A stretch of 47,248 nucleotides of DNA from a virus. The translations under genes were made by a program, and so were the position numbers. The notes under the pieces are model-generated. The model made no database searches and was not told the origin of the DNA. It saw nothing but the letters and a program-made list of their open reading frames with translations. Shown here piece by piece: positions 6,821 through 16,005 of this stretch. Position 1 is the stretch's first letter. Each line of letters starts with the position of its first letter. The stretch is from the IMG/VR virus record IMGVR_UViG_3300027902_000003, positions 1-47,248 of that record, one strand, 5' to 3'.

Positions 6821-9174
6821 TGCCAACGCTTCGCATTCCTGTCTCGCAGCCGACGAATCAGCGTGGCACCGGATTTCTCATCAATCGGGACGCCTATCGC
6901 TCGAACGTGATGGACGAGGTCTATCAGGACAAGATCTACACGGTGAAGCGCCCCGGCCTCGCACTCACCCAGGCGCTGGGCTCCGGTACCGGGCAGGGGA
7001 TCGTCAACTACGGAGGCATCTTCTACGCCGTCATTGGCGACTCGTTGAAGGCCTCGGCTGCAGCACCGGCCAGCGGGGCAACCGGAGCGACCTGGGCCAA
7101 CATCGGCAATGCCCCGTGGTCAGTGCGGACTGTCTCCGGTGTCGTGGTCATGGGCGGCTCGATGTACGTCATGGCCGGATACTCGGTTGTGAGTGCCGCC
7201 GATGTGGTCTACAACGACGTGTGGTCCTCGGTCGATGGCATCAACTGGACGATCTGTGCTTCCTCTCCGCCATGGAGCGGACGCGACGGCTTTGCCTCAG
7301 CGGTGCTGAACGACAAGATCTACATCATCGGTGGCGAGGACGTGGCCGGCAATCGCCTGAACGATGTCTGGTCCTCGCCCGATGGCACGACATGGACTCA
7401 GGAGACAGCGGCGGCGGCATTCTCGAAACGCTGCGCCATGGGTTGTCTGTCGACCAACAACGGCATCTACATCTTCGGTGGCCGCGACACGACCAAGACC
7501 GGGACCAACGGACCCTTGGCCGACATCTGGTATTCGTCCGACGGTTCCACGTGGAACAACCTGCAGATCAATGGCACCTCGTGGAGTGCGCGATCGCACG
7601 TTGCGGTGTTCTTCTACAACAACGTTTTCTACCTTGCTGGCGGGCTCGAGGGCGCAAGCCCAGGCACTGCCGTCAACGATTGCTGGTCGTCACCCAACGG
7701 CCAGACGTGGACCAAGATCGCAAACGCACCCTTTCCGTCAGCGCGGTACATCCCCGGCTATGCCGTCTACAACAAGAAGATGTACCTCGTTGGCGGATTC
7801 GGCGCAGCCGGCGCTCTCGGAGATGTCCTGTCTTCTACCGACGGCATCACCTGGACGGTGGTGACTGCAGCGGGGCAGTTCGGACCCAAGGGCTTCACGC
7901 CGATGGTGGTCTTCCGCACGCCGACCTCGGTCAGCGCCAAACGCTATGACACGATGTGGTTCTGCGGTGGGGTGTCGACTGGCCCGACGACCTTCTACAA
8001 CACCGTCTACTACGCAGTGCTCGACATCGTTGCGCCGACGACCAATGCCTTGGCGCCTGCCGTTGCCGGCCAGCCGTTCCAGTTCAACTCCTTCGTCGAG
8101 GGCACCAAGCTCCTGGTCAAGAACCAGTGTGGCCTCTGGATCTGGGATGAGGGCGGGGTCACCAAGGTCACCGACGTTGGCTACCCAGCAACGACGGTGC
8201 CGGGGCTGGTGGTGCTCGGCGCCTCGGCCTACGTCATGGACCCGACGGGGCTGATCCGCAACTGCGTGCTGGACGACCCGTATCAGTGGCCGTCACTGAA
8301 CGCGCTCGGGGCTGACTACGCCGATGACCCGGGTGTGGCGATCGCCAAGTATCAGAACTATCTGGTGGCGTTCGGGACGTACACCATCCAGTTCTTCTAC
8401 GACGCCGGGGTCAATCCTGGGAGCCCGCTGCTGCCGTATCTCAACTCGAACATGAAAATTGGTTGCGCTGCAGCATCAACAGTGGCCGAGGTTGGCAACA
8501 CCTTGGTCTGGGTATCGCAGACGCAGCAACTCGAGCGGCAGGTGATGGTCTTCAATGGCCTGCAGCCGACACCGATCTCGACTCCGTTCATCGACAAGAT
8601 CCTGAGCGAGGCCAACCAGACCAACATCAACGGCATGGCGATGGGAGTCGACGGGCATCTCTTCTACCTGTTGAGCGTCACCGACACTTACGGCAACCCA
8701 CAGACCCATGTCTATGACTTTTCGACCAAGAATTGGTATCTCTGGGATACGGGTGGTTTTCCCACAGGATTCCGGTTTGCCGGGTATTGCATCAGCTATG
8801 CACCCAAGGGCTACTATTTGCTAGGGGCTACAGATGGCAACATCTATAACGTCAGCACTAACTATTTGAACGACAACGGCAATCCATTTCGCGTGTCAAT
8901 TCAGACCGACAAGTTCGATGCCGGCAACAACCGCACCAAGTTCTGGGGGCAATTCGAGGTTATCTGTGACAAAAATCCTGGAACTGCGTCCATCTACTTT
9001 AGTGATAATGACTACAACAGTTACAGCGCGCCGCGCACCGTTGACTTGAACACGCCGCGCCCGATCCTGTATCGCAATGGCGCAAGTCGCAATCGTGCAG
9101 TTTATTATGAGCAGACAGACTCCAATCCGCTGCGCCTCGAGGCTTTCGAGATCACCTACGAGCAGGGGCTCTGA
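6820..9174 (+). CDS. P22 gp10-like DNA stabilization protein with Kelch insert
   Basis: A 784-residue protein; P22 gp10 has about 470. The N-terminus (residues 1-50) and the C-terminal half (about 390-784) have the gp10-type tail hub look. Between about residues 105 and 385 lie at least five Kelch-type repeats, each a DVWSSxDGxxWT strand followed by an IYIIGG, IYIFGG, FYLAGG or MYLVGG strand, predicting a beta-propeller. The start at 6820 overlaps the adaptor stop (TAATG); an upstream in-frame start at 6757 would overlap that gene deeply. It would plug the head and may display a carbohydrate- or protein-binding propeller. Confidence 0.75.
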   Translation: MPTLRIPVSQPTNQRGTGFLINRDAYRSNVMDEVYQDKIYTVKRPGLALTQALGSGTGQGIVNYGGIFYAVIGDSLKASAAAPASGATGATWANIGNAPWSVRTVSGVVVMGGSMYVMAGYSVVSAADVVYNDVWSSVDGINWTICASSPPWSGRDGFASAVLNDKIYIIGGEDVAGNRLNDVWSSPDGTTWTQETAAAAFSKRCAMGCLSTNNGIYIFGGRDTTKTGTNGPLADIWYSSDGSTWNNLQINGTSWSARSHVAVFFYNNVFYLAGGLEGASPGTAVNDCWSSPNGQTWTKIANAPFPSARYIPGYAVYNKKMYLVGGFGAAGALGDVLSSTDGITWTVVTAAGQFGPKGFTPMVVFRTPTSVSAKRYDTMWFCGGVSTGPTTFYNTVYYAVLDIVAPTTNALAPAVAGQPFQFNSFVEGTKLLVKNQCGLWIWDEGGVTKVTDVGYPATTVPGLVVLGASAYVMDPTGLIRNCVLDDPYQWPSLNALGADYADDPGVAIAKYQNYLVAFGTYTIQFFYDAGVNPGSPLLPYLNSNMKIGCAAASTVAEVGNTLVWVSQTQQLERQVMVFNGLQPTPISTPFIDKILSEANQTNINGMAMGVDGHLFYLLSVTDTYGNPQTHVYDFSTKNWYLWDTGGFPTGFRFAGYCISYAPKGYYLLGATDGNIYNVSTNYLNDNGNPFRVSIQTDKFDAGNNRTKFWGQFEVICDKNPGTASIYFSDNDYNSYSAPRTVDLNTPRPILYRNGASRNRAVYYEQTDSNPLRLEAFEITYEQGL

Positions 9175-10058
9175 TGGCTGAAGGCGACGTACAACGCGGC
9201 ATTGACTGGACGCCCAAGAACGATCCTGTTGCGTATCAGCAACAGGTGGAGGAGTCGGCCAAGGGGCAGAGCTTCAAGGACAAGTTCGTCGCCAACCAGA
9301 CGCCGGCCTCGGGGGTGGCGTTCCAGGGCGACCCAGCACTGAGTCTTGCGGCTGCACGGAAGTTTGATCCCAATGCCAAGCTCACTTCGACCTGGGTGCC
9401 GGGGACGGCCAACAACAGCGAGACGGGTGGGCAGAGCGGTGGTTACTGGTCGAACGCGATCGACTACGACCAGAGCAAGGTGCCGCAGATTGGCGCCGGC
9501 TGGGGGCTGACCAAGGATCAGCAGTCGAATCTGATCGGGGTTCCCGGCAACACCAAGGAAGAAGCGGCCAAGCACTTCAAGTATCTGCGCGATCCGAACG
9601 CTTTCAAGTTCGATCCGAACTATGGCTGGGTGACCGACAAGCGCAACATCATCGAGAAGGAAGGAACCGACTGGATCGGTATCCTCGGCCCGATGCTGGT
9701 GGGCGGGTTTGCCGGGTTGGCTGGCGCCGGAGCGGGACTCTCGCAGGCGATGGCCGGATTCAATGCCGTCAAGGGCGTGGCATCGGGTGGCAGTGCTCTA
9801 GGGGCGGGGCTCGGCTTCCTGGGCGGGCTCACCGGAATCCCCGGCTTGGGCGCCGCAGGTAGTATCGTAGGCAGCAAGTTGAGCCCATCCAAGGCTCCGA
9901 GTGCGCCGTCGCCCACGTCGCAGTTGATCCAGGCATCAGGTGGACAGGGCAATCTAGGCACGCAGCGCAGCACCCAACAGATGTCCCCACAAATGCAGCA
10001 GTTGCTGAAGACGCCGCAAGGTCGGCAACTATTGAAGCTCATTCTCAGTAGAGGTTGA
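9174..10058 (+). CDS. Ejection/internal virion protein candidate I (294 aa)
   Basis: A 294-residue protein with a hydrophilic N-terminal half, an Ala/Gly-rich, mildly hydrophobic region at about residues 170-240 (GFAGLAGAGAGLSQ and following), and a Gln/Ser-rich tail. Small hydrophobic-centre proteins in this position, after gp10-like genes, are typically ejected with the DNA (compare P22 gp7, gp20 and gp16). It starts by a TGATG overlap. Function assigned by position and composition only. Confidence 0.6.
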   Translation: MAEGDVQRGIDWTPKNDPVAYQQQVEESAKGQSFKDKFVANQTPASGVAFQGDPALSLAAARKFDPNAKLTSTWVPGTANNSETGGQSGGYWSNAIDYDQSKVPQIGAGWGLTKDQQSNLIGVPGNTKEEAAKHFKYLRDPNAFKFDPNYGWVTDKRNIIEKEGTDWIGILGPMLVGGFAGLAGAGAGLSQAMAGFNAVKGVASGGSALGAGLGFLGGLTGIPGLGAAGSIVGSKLSPSKAPSAPSPTSQLIQASGGQGNLGTQRSTQQMSPQMQQLLKTPQGRQLLKLILSRG

Positions 10059-10059
10059 T

Positions 10060-10932
10060 ATGGCCCTCACCATTCCCGGCGCCAACACAGGTGGTTCTGG
10101 AACGATTGGAACCGGAGATCTGCTCACCCAGTTCTACGATCTCATTTCCGGCGTCAGCGGCAAGGACATCAATCGCGCCAAGGAAGCGGCGTCGTTGGCC
10201 GATCCCTTTGCCTCGCAGCGAGGGCAGTATCAGCAACAGTTGCAGGGGCTGCTGACAGATCCCAGTTCCTTCAAGACCGATCCCGGCTATCAGTTCGCTT
10301 TGGGACAGGGGCAGGAGGGAATCAGCCGCGCCTCGAACGCTCTCTATGGAACGCAGCGCACCGGGCACCTCGCGCCGGAGCTCGCCAAGTTCACCGAGGG
10401 CTATGCCAATCAGGCCTACAGCGATCGTATCAATCAGTTGATGCAACTGTCGGGAGCGAATACCGGATCGCCGGCTGCGGCGGGACAGTTGCTTGCCGGA
10501 GGATTTGCCAACCAGGACAAGTCTCTGGCCGGTGGAGCGGCAGGAGTTGGCACTCTGATTGATCTGTTGATGCAGGGCGCTGGAGCCGGATCAGGCGGGA
10601 TGCTTGGATATATCAAGTCTCTCTTGAGTGGCGGCGGCGGTGGTGGTGGCGGATTGCCGACGCTCATCCCCCCCGGCTCGACGACTGATGCGTCTGGGAA
10701 TGTCTTCGACCAGAGCGGCAATCAGATCGGGACGATGGGGCAAAACGGACAGATGGTTCCGAACTATCCGACGCAGGGCGGTATCAACATCGGAGGAACT
10801 GATCCATCTCTTGATCCGACTCTTGGCAGTCCGGGCATGGGGGAGTATCAGCCAGATCTCAGTGGACTCGGTGGAGATGGAGGGATTGATCTCAACAGCA
10901 TCGTCGGCAGCTACGACATCGGTCTAGGCTAG
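10060..10932 (+). CDS. Ejection/internal virion protein candidate II (290 aa)
   Basis: A 290-residue protein. Residues 40-130 contain segments typical of an internal virion family seen beside P22-like necks (DPFASQRGQYQQQLQ, then DPGYQFALGQGQEGI). A Gly-rich membrane-active-looking stretch covers about 135-200, and the C-terminus is Gly/Asp-rich and disordered. The start ATG at 10060 has AGAGGTTGAT upstream. Probably ejected or packaged with the genome; this is inference from context. Confidence 0.6.
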   Translation: MALTIPGANTGGSGTIGTGDLLTQFYDLISGVSGKDINRAKEAASLADPFASQRGQYQQQLQGLLTDPSSFKTDPGYQFALGQGQEGISRASNALYGTQRTGHLAPELAKFTEGYANQAYSDRINQLMQLSGANTGSPAAAGQLLAGGFANQDKSLAGGAAGVGTLIDLLMQGAGAGSGGMLGYIKSLLSGGGGGGGGLPTLIPPGSTTDASGNVFDQSGNQIGTMGQNGQMVPNYPTQGGINIGGTDPSLDPTLGSPGMGEYQPDLSGLGGDGGIDLNSIVGSYDIGLG

Positions 10933-10940
10933 GAGCCATC

Positions 10941-12191
10941 ATGCCTCTCACCCAGAACCTATACGACCTGCTGCAGAGTCAGGCGAACATACAAGACACT
11001 CGCGCCCAGACTGAGCAGAGGCAGTTGTCTGCAATGGCACTGAAGCAGCAGATGCAAGAGCAGGACATGAAGATGAAGGAGCGGGACGCGACCAAGCAAG
11101 TGCTCATGCAGACGCTTGCTGGTGGTCCTGCGGCTCAAGTCGACAAGTCGCTCGATCCGGCAGAAACCGATACGACCATCATTGCCGCCAAGAAAGAGAT
11201 CCAGCGGCTGCGGATCGAATCGCAGCAGAGCTCTAAGATGGCACAGGAGATACTCAAGGCTGGCGGCAGCATGGAAGCGGCAGAGCAGTATCGCAAGGAC
11301 GCAATCAACGCCACCTCTCGCGCTGGACTTGCTCAGTCGCGCCTGCTGAACGAGCAGAAGACGGTAGCGCAGGAGATCGGTGGGATTGCCGGCACAGCCA
11401 ACAGCGACGACAAGGCCGGCAACTTTGAGCTTGCCGCCAATCGCATCAAGGAACTCGACCCTGACCTCTACAAGCGCCTACCGTTCGACAAGGACGTGAT
11501 GGGCAATCCGGTCTGGGGCAACACCTCCAAGCAGACCATGGATTCCCTGTTCAACTCGTCCATGACCTCGGCGCAGCAACTGGATCGACAGATCAAACTG
11601 ACTGACCAGCAGCGCAAGGATCGAGAAGAACAGCTTCGCGCCGAAGATCAGAAGCGCAAGGACAGGTTGACTGACGCGCAAATCGCCAAGCAGCTTTCAG
11701 GCGTGGCTAAAGATGAAGCACAGACAGCAAAGTACAAAGAGCAGACTGGCGAGCAGAAGGCCAAGGCGCAGCGCCTAGATCAGATGGCGGCGAAGCCGGC
11801 CACTCCTGCGCTCAAGGAATCGGCCAAGCAGGTGGCAAAGACAGCGTTCCCCGACGAGAAGTTCGATTCGTCGCTCGATGCCTTTGCTGCTGACGTTGCC
11901 GATCGCGCCAATCGTATTCGCTCGGAAGCATTTCGCGCCGGAGATGAGATCGGTTTGGATGAAGCGCGGCAGCAGGCGATCGACGAACTGAAGCCGTTCG
12001 TGACCAGAAAGGTCGAGAAGAGATGGTTCGGCGCCGACATCGTCACTCGCAGCTATAGTCAAGCCGGCAAGCCCACCACGGGAGAGAAGGCAGCGCCCGC
12101 ATCTAGCGTGCAAGATGGAACGGTCATCGTCAACAAGGCGACGGGCGAACGCAAGGTGATGAAGGACGGGCAATGGCAGACAGTTCAGTAG
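10941..12191 (+). CDS. Ejection/internal virion protein candidate III, coiled coil (416 aa)
   Basis: A 416-residue, very hydrophilic protein rich in Gln, Lys, Glu and Ala. Two long coiled-coil regions are apparent (about residues 10-150 and 205-290), with repeated QxxKDRxxQLxxE-type heptads. There is no enzyme motif. GGAGCCATC lies just upstream of the ATG. It overlaps the next gene by 19 bases. It could be a structural rod of an ejectosome or a scaffold for the large protein that follows. Confidence 0.6.
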   Translation: MPLTQNLYDLLQSQANIQDTRAQTEQRQLSAMALKQQMQEQDMKMKERDATKQVLMQTLAGGPAAQVDKSLDPAETDTTIIAAKKEIQRLRIESQQSSKMAQEILKAGGSMEAAEQYRKDAINATSRAGLAQSRLLNEQKTVAQEIGGIAGTANSDDKAGNFELAANRIKELDPDLYKRLPFDKDVMGNPVWGNTSKQTMDSLFNSSMTSAQQLDRQIKLTDQQRKDREEQLRAEDQKRKDRLTDAQIAKQLSGVAKDEAQTAKYKEQTGEQKAKAQRLDQMAAKPATPALKESAKQVAKTAFPDEKFDSSLDAFAADVADRANRIRSEAFRAGDEIGLDEARQQAIDELKPFVTRKVEKRWFGADIVTRSYSQAGKPTTGEKAAPASSVQDGTVIVNKATGERKVMKDGQWQTVQ

Positions 12192-15100
12192 CATTGCCGG
12201 AAGGCTTCGAGCTCGAGGGCGCTCCACCCTCGGGCACCGACTTCAAAATCCCCGCCGTTGGTACGCCTGCCGGCGCCGCATGGAAGATCCCGCCTGAAGT
12301 GCAGCAGGAGCGCGATCGCGTGCGTCTGTCCATGCTGAACAAGGAGCTTGCCTCGGAGAAAGATCCGAGAGTCCAGACCGCGCTCAACAAAGAGATCGCC
12401 CAGACTGAGAAGAAGGTCGGCCCCAGCAAGAAGCCTGCTGCTGCGCCGACCATTCCCGAAGGGTTCGAGATCGACAAGGCGGAGCAACAGAAGGGATTCA
12501 TCCAGGAGTTTGGTGACGCCATCTCTGGCATCGACATGAAGAACAATGTCTTTGCCCGACTCACTTCGATCTCGAATGAGCGATCGGAGATCAGCGACAA
12601 GATCAACAAGAGTGATGCCTATCGCGCAGAGCAGAAGCGCCGGGAGTTGGCGGGTGAACGGTCGTCCGACTATGCCATGATCGACTGGGTCAAGGAGCGG
12701 GTCGACAAGGAATACTCCAAGCGGCATCAGAAGCCCGATGAGAAGGACGAGTCGATCGGACAGATGTTGCATCAGACAGCGCAGGCCGCACTCAATCATC
12801 CTGGCATGGTGGCCGGCGAACTGGTCAAGGCCGCAGTCGAAGACCCGGAACTCTTCCTGATCCCAATGAACTGGGAGCTCGGACTGGCTCGAGTTGCCAG
12901 CAGAGCAGGAGCCGCCGTCAAGGCTGCGGCACGCACGGCAGAGGTCGGAGCCTTGGGCGGAGCAATGCAGGCACCGATCAGCGCGGTACAGCAGTACCAG
13001 GAAACGGGGAAGGTCAGCGGCGAGAAGGTGGCGAAGGAAGCGGTCGTTGCCGGCGCGTCCATGGCCGCGCTTCATGCCGGCGCCAAGCTCGGGCTCGAGG
13101 CTATCGCCAAGGACAAGGGCACCAAGGTCAAGGCCGAGAACGTCGAGCAGGCGATCGACTCCGTCAAGGAACAGGCGAAGACTCAGGGCATCACCGAGTC
13201 AGATGCTCTGAAGTCCCTGCTCAAGAACATGGACCTGCCGCCGGCAGAGGCCGAGGCCATTGGCGAAGCGGTCAAGCCGCACACCGATCCCAAGCCCAAG
13301 GCAGTAGAGCCTCCTGCCGAGAGCCCGGTCGCCTCTGCTGTCGTCCGCATGGGTGGCAAGGAGTACGAAGCGCCCAACCATGTGCTGGCGCTGAAGCAAG
13401 CGATGGCCGAGGGCATGGTGCCGAAGGACGCGCAGGGTCGGGTGAAGTTGAATCCTGGCGACACTGCGAACCTGTTCAAGCTGAAGGATGGTCGCATCGT
13501 CACCCGCGATGAAGTGGGCGAGATGATGGGCGGGGCCAAGCGCACCGAGGACATCGCGGTCAAGGTCAAGGATCTGCGCGAGGCGGCGCAGGAACAGAAG
13601 ATGAAGACGGAGCCGCTGCTCACGCGCACTCCGTTGCCGACCGACTTCCAGCGGGGCAGGATCGATCCGCGCCTGCTCGCCGGCATGGGGTTGGTTGGAA
13701 CTGGAGCGGCGGTCGGCTACCTGTTCGACAAAGACCCGGTGCAGGCAGTCGAGGGTGCGCTTGCCGCAGGCGGCGTGATTGCTGCCGGCAAGGTGCTGGG
13801 CAAGATGGTCGGTGGCATGGGCAAGCTCTACGATCATTACCTTGCCGACACTCGTTATCGCATCGACAACCTGACGGAGCCCTATGCCGGCAACGTTGCC
13901 TCGGGTGAGCTCGCCGCCTATCGCGTATCCGAGGGCGTCAAGGCGCTGGTCAAGGACAAGAAGCTGCGCGAGGAGATGACGCACGCCATGCAGTCCGGTG
14001 ACCTGACCAAGCTCTCGCCGGAAGCCCGCTCCGCCGCGCAGGAACTGCAAAAGGCCTACGAAGAGATCGGTAAGCGTGGACAGGCGGCAGGCATCTTGCC
14101 CGACGAATTGCTCGAGAACTACGTCACCCAGCTATGGGTGCCCGGGCTCAACTCCAAGGAATCGTTGTTGACCAACCTGCGTCAGGCAATGAAGGCGCGG
14201 CCAGATCTCGCTCCTGGCATGGCGCCGCGCTCGCGCTTCGGAATGCAGCGATCGATCCCCGACTACAAGTCCGGCATGGATCGCGGTCTGGTGCCGGTGA
14301 CTCTGGACGCGGCAGAGATCTTTCGCATCTACGCCAACAACGTCAATAAGGCGATCCAGAACAAGAAACTGATCAACGCGCTGGAGAAGGACCGCACCCC
14401 ATGGGGCGAGCGGGTCATGGTCAAGGATGCTCCGGACGCCATCCAGCGCGAGATCTTCAAGCGGCAGGCGATCGCTGCCGATCAGATCGGACTCGATCCC
14501 GCTGCCAAGCAGATGATCCAGGAGACATCGGTCATCCGGGCGCCGCGCGAATACAAGACCATCAACCATCCCCAGTTGCGCGGGTACAAGGTACATCAGG
14601 ATGTGGTCGCTCCGCTGAAGGCGTTGTTCGATGCGGCGGATGCCAATGCCGCCACCAGGGCGGCGTATGCGGTATCGGTTGCTGCCAAGCGCGGGCTGTT
14701 CTCGTTCTCGCTCTTCCATGCCAAGTCCCTGCTCGACGCTTTCCTCGGCACCCCGCTCGCCGGCTGGAAGAAACTCCCCGGCGTGATGGGGCAGATCAAG
14801 GGCGGCGCGATGGGGGACGCCGTCGACCAGCTGGTCAAGGCAGGGCTGAAGATTGTCGAGAAGCCGATAGAGGCCGATGTCGGGCCGCTCTCCAATGCAA
14901 TGAAGTTGATCGAGTCCAAGTTCCCCGTAGCAGGATTCCCGGTCAAGGGTGTGCGTTGGGTGCAGGAGCATCTCGACCATCTGCTGTGGAATGTGATCCA
15001 TCCGTCGTTCAAGACAGCATCAGCCCTGGCTCTGTACGAGAAGGGTATCCGCAAGCAGCCCAACGTGCCGAAGGAACAGGTTGCCAAGCAGGTGTCGTCA

Positions 15101-15856
15101 GCGGTCAACGACATCTTTGGTGGGCTCGACTGGTATCGCATGGCCGATGGCGTGCAGAACAAGTACGGGCGTGATCTGGCGCTTGCGCTGACCAGCCCTT
15201 CGGGTCGGCGCTTCATGCAGATCGCCATGCTTGCTCCCGACTGGACGGTGGCGACGACGCGAGCGATGGCGAAGGCAATCCCCGGCGTGTCGGAGAAGGC
15301 GATTGGCGACATCCATCGTGGCTATGTGCTGCGCTCGGCCTTGCTGTATCTGATGGTTGGCAATGCGCTCAACAATCACTTCTCGGGACACAATCTGTGG
15401 GAGAACGAAGACCCAACGATGGTGGACCTGGGCGATGGTCGGCGTCTGCAACTGTCCAAGCACTTCATGGAGCCGGTACACTGGCTGACCAAGCCGGGAC
15501 AGCAGGCGATCAACAAACTGGGCTACGTCATCAAGGAGCCGCTCGAGCAGGCCTTTGAAAAGCAGTACCTGTCGACCAAGGGCGCTCCGCCCATGGACAC
15601 CTCGGTTGTCGGCAGAGTGAAACACGCCGTAGGATCTGCGTCACCGATCCCGTTGCAGAACCTGATGACCGATCCAGGTGCCGCTGCCGCTGGCGTGGTT
15701 GGGCTTCCGATCTATGGTAAGACTGAGGATCAGGCAGCGGCATTGGCGGTCGAGAAAGCACTTAAGCTGGACAAGGACGCCGCCCGCGCCGAGAAGCGGG
15801 TGCGGAGTCAGTACGCGAAGAAACGCAAGAAGCAGCAGGAGCGCGAAGAAGAATGA
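12173..15856 (+). CDS. Large internal virion/ejection protein (1227 aa)
   Basis: The longest gene in the window. The N-terminal 110 residues contain two copies of a short motif (LPEGFELEGA and IPEGFEIDKA) with a Pro/Lys linker. Residues about 190-300 are Ala-rich and helical, with a Gly-rich hydrophobic stretch near 500-550. The C-terminal half is mostly helical and ends in a Lys/Arg/Glu-rich tail. I see no transglycosylase or other catalytic motif. Such very long proteins at the end of podovirus tail operons are usually ejected into the host to span the envelope or protect DNA; that is inference. Confidence 0.65.
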   Translation: MADSSVALPEGFELEGAPPSGTDFKIPAVGTPAGAAWKIPPEVQQERDRVRLSMLNKELASEKDPRVQTALNKEIAQTEKKVGPSKKPAAAPTIPEGFEIDKAEQQKGFIQEFGDAISGIDMKNNVFARLTSISNERSEISDKINKSDAYRAEQKRRELAGERSSDYAMIDWVKERVDKEYSKRHQKPDEKDESIGQMLHQTAQAALNHPGMVAGELVKAAVEDPELFLIPMNWELGLARVASRAGAAVKAAARTAEVGALGGAMQAPISAVQQYQETGKVSGEKVAKEAVVAGASMAALHAGAKLGLEAIAKDKGTKVKAENVEQAIDSVKEQAKTQGITESDALKSLLKNMDLPPAEAEAIGEAVKPHTDPKPKAVEPPAESPVASAVVRMGGKEYEAPNHVLALKQAMAEGMVPKDAQGRVKLNPGDTANLFKLKDGRIVTRDEVGEMMGGAKRTEDIAVKVKDLREAAQEQKMKTEPLLTRTPLPTDFQRGRIDPRLLAGMGLVGTGAAVGYLFDKDPVQAVEGALAAGGVIAAGKVLGKMVGGMGKLYDHYLADTRYRIDNLTEPYAGNVASGELAAYRVSEGVKALVKDKKLREEMTHAMQSGDLTKLSPEARSAAQELQKAYEEIGKRGQAAGILPDELLENYVTQLWVPGLNSKESLLTNLRQAMKARPDLAPGMAPRSRFGMQRSIPDYKSGMDRGLVPVTLDAAEIFRIYANNVNKAIQNKKLINALEKDRTPWGERVMVKDAPDAIQREIFKRQAIAADQIGLDPAAKQMIQETSVIRAPREYKTINHPQLRGYKVHQDVVAPLKALFDAADANAATRAAYAVSVAAKRGLFSFSLFHAKSLLDAFLGTPLAGWKKLPGVMGQIKGGAMGDAVDQLVKAGLKIVEKPIEADVGPLSNAMKLIESKFPVAGFPVKGVRWVQEHLDHLLWNVIHPSFKTASALALYEKGIRKQPNVPKEQVAKQVSSAVNDIFGGLDWYRMADGVQNKYGRDLALALTSPSGRRFMQIAMLAPDWTVATTRAMAKAIPGVSEKAIGDIHRGYVLRSALLYLMVGNALNNHFSGHNLWENEDPTMVDLGDGRRLQLSKHFMEPVHWLTKPGQQAINKLGYVIKEPLEQAFEKQYLSTKGAPPMDTSVVGRVKHAVGSASPIPLQNLMTDPGAAAAGVVGLPIYGKTEDQAAALAVEKALKLDKDAARAEKRVRSQYAKKRKKQQEREEE

Positions 15857-16005
15857 AGATGCCGGAGTTCGAGTCGTTCGAGGAGGAGTTCACCGGCTTG
15901 CCGCACAGCGACGAGCGGATCAGCTTCGACCCGGATGAGGAAGAGCCCTGGGATGAGATGGTGCAGTACGGGGAAGACGAAGACGACGACGAAGACGACG
16001 AGTGA
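15853..16005 (+). CDS. Extremely acidic small protein (50 aa)
   Basis: A 50-residue protein in which 24 residues are Asp or Glu and only two are Lys or Arg. The last ten residues are all acidic (EDEDDDEDDE). It is coupled at both ends, by ATGA with the large internal protein and GTGA with the ATP-grasp gene, which supports it as real. Phage proteins of this composition include DNA mimics and inhibitors of DNA-binding host proteins, or histone-like partners. No family is recognised, so any such role is speculation from charge. Confidence 0.7.
   Translation: MKMPEFESFEEEFTGLPHSDERISFDPDEEEPWDEMVQYGEDEDDDEDDE

Noticed and set aside
12173-15856. Lytic transglycosylase or polymerase domain in the 1227-residue protein
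   Set aside because: I looked for the Glu/GxMQ block and for polymerase motifs and did not see them; the protein is left as a large internal virion candidate.
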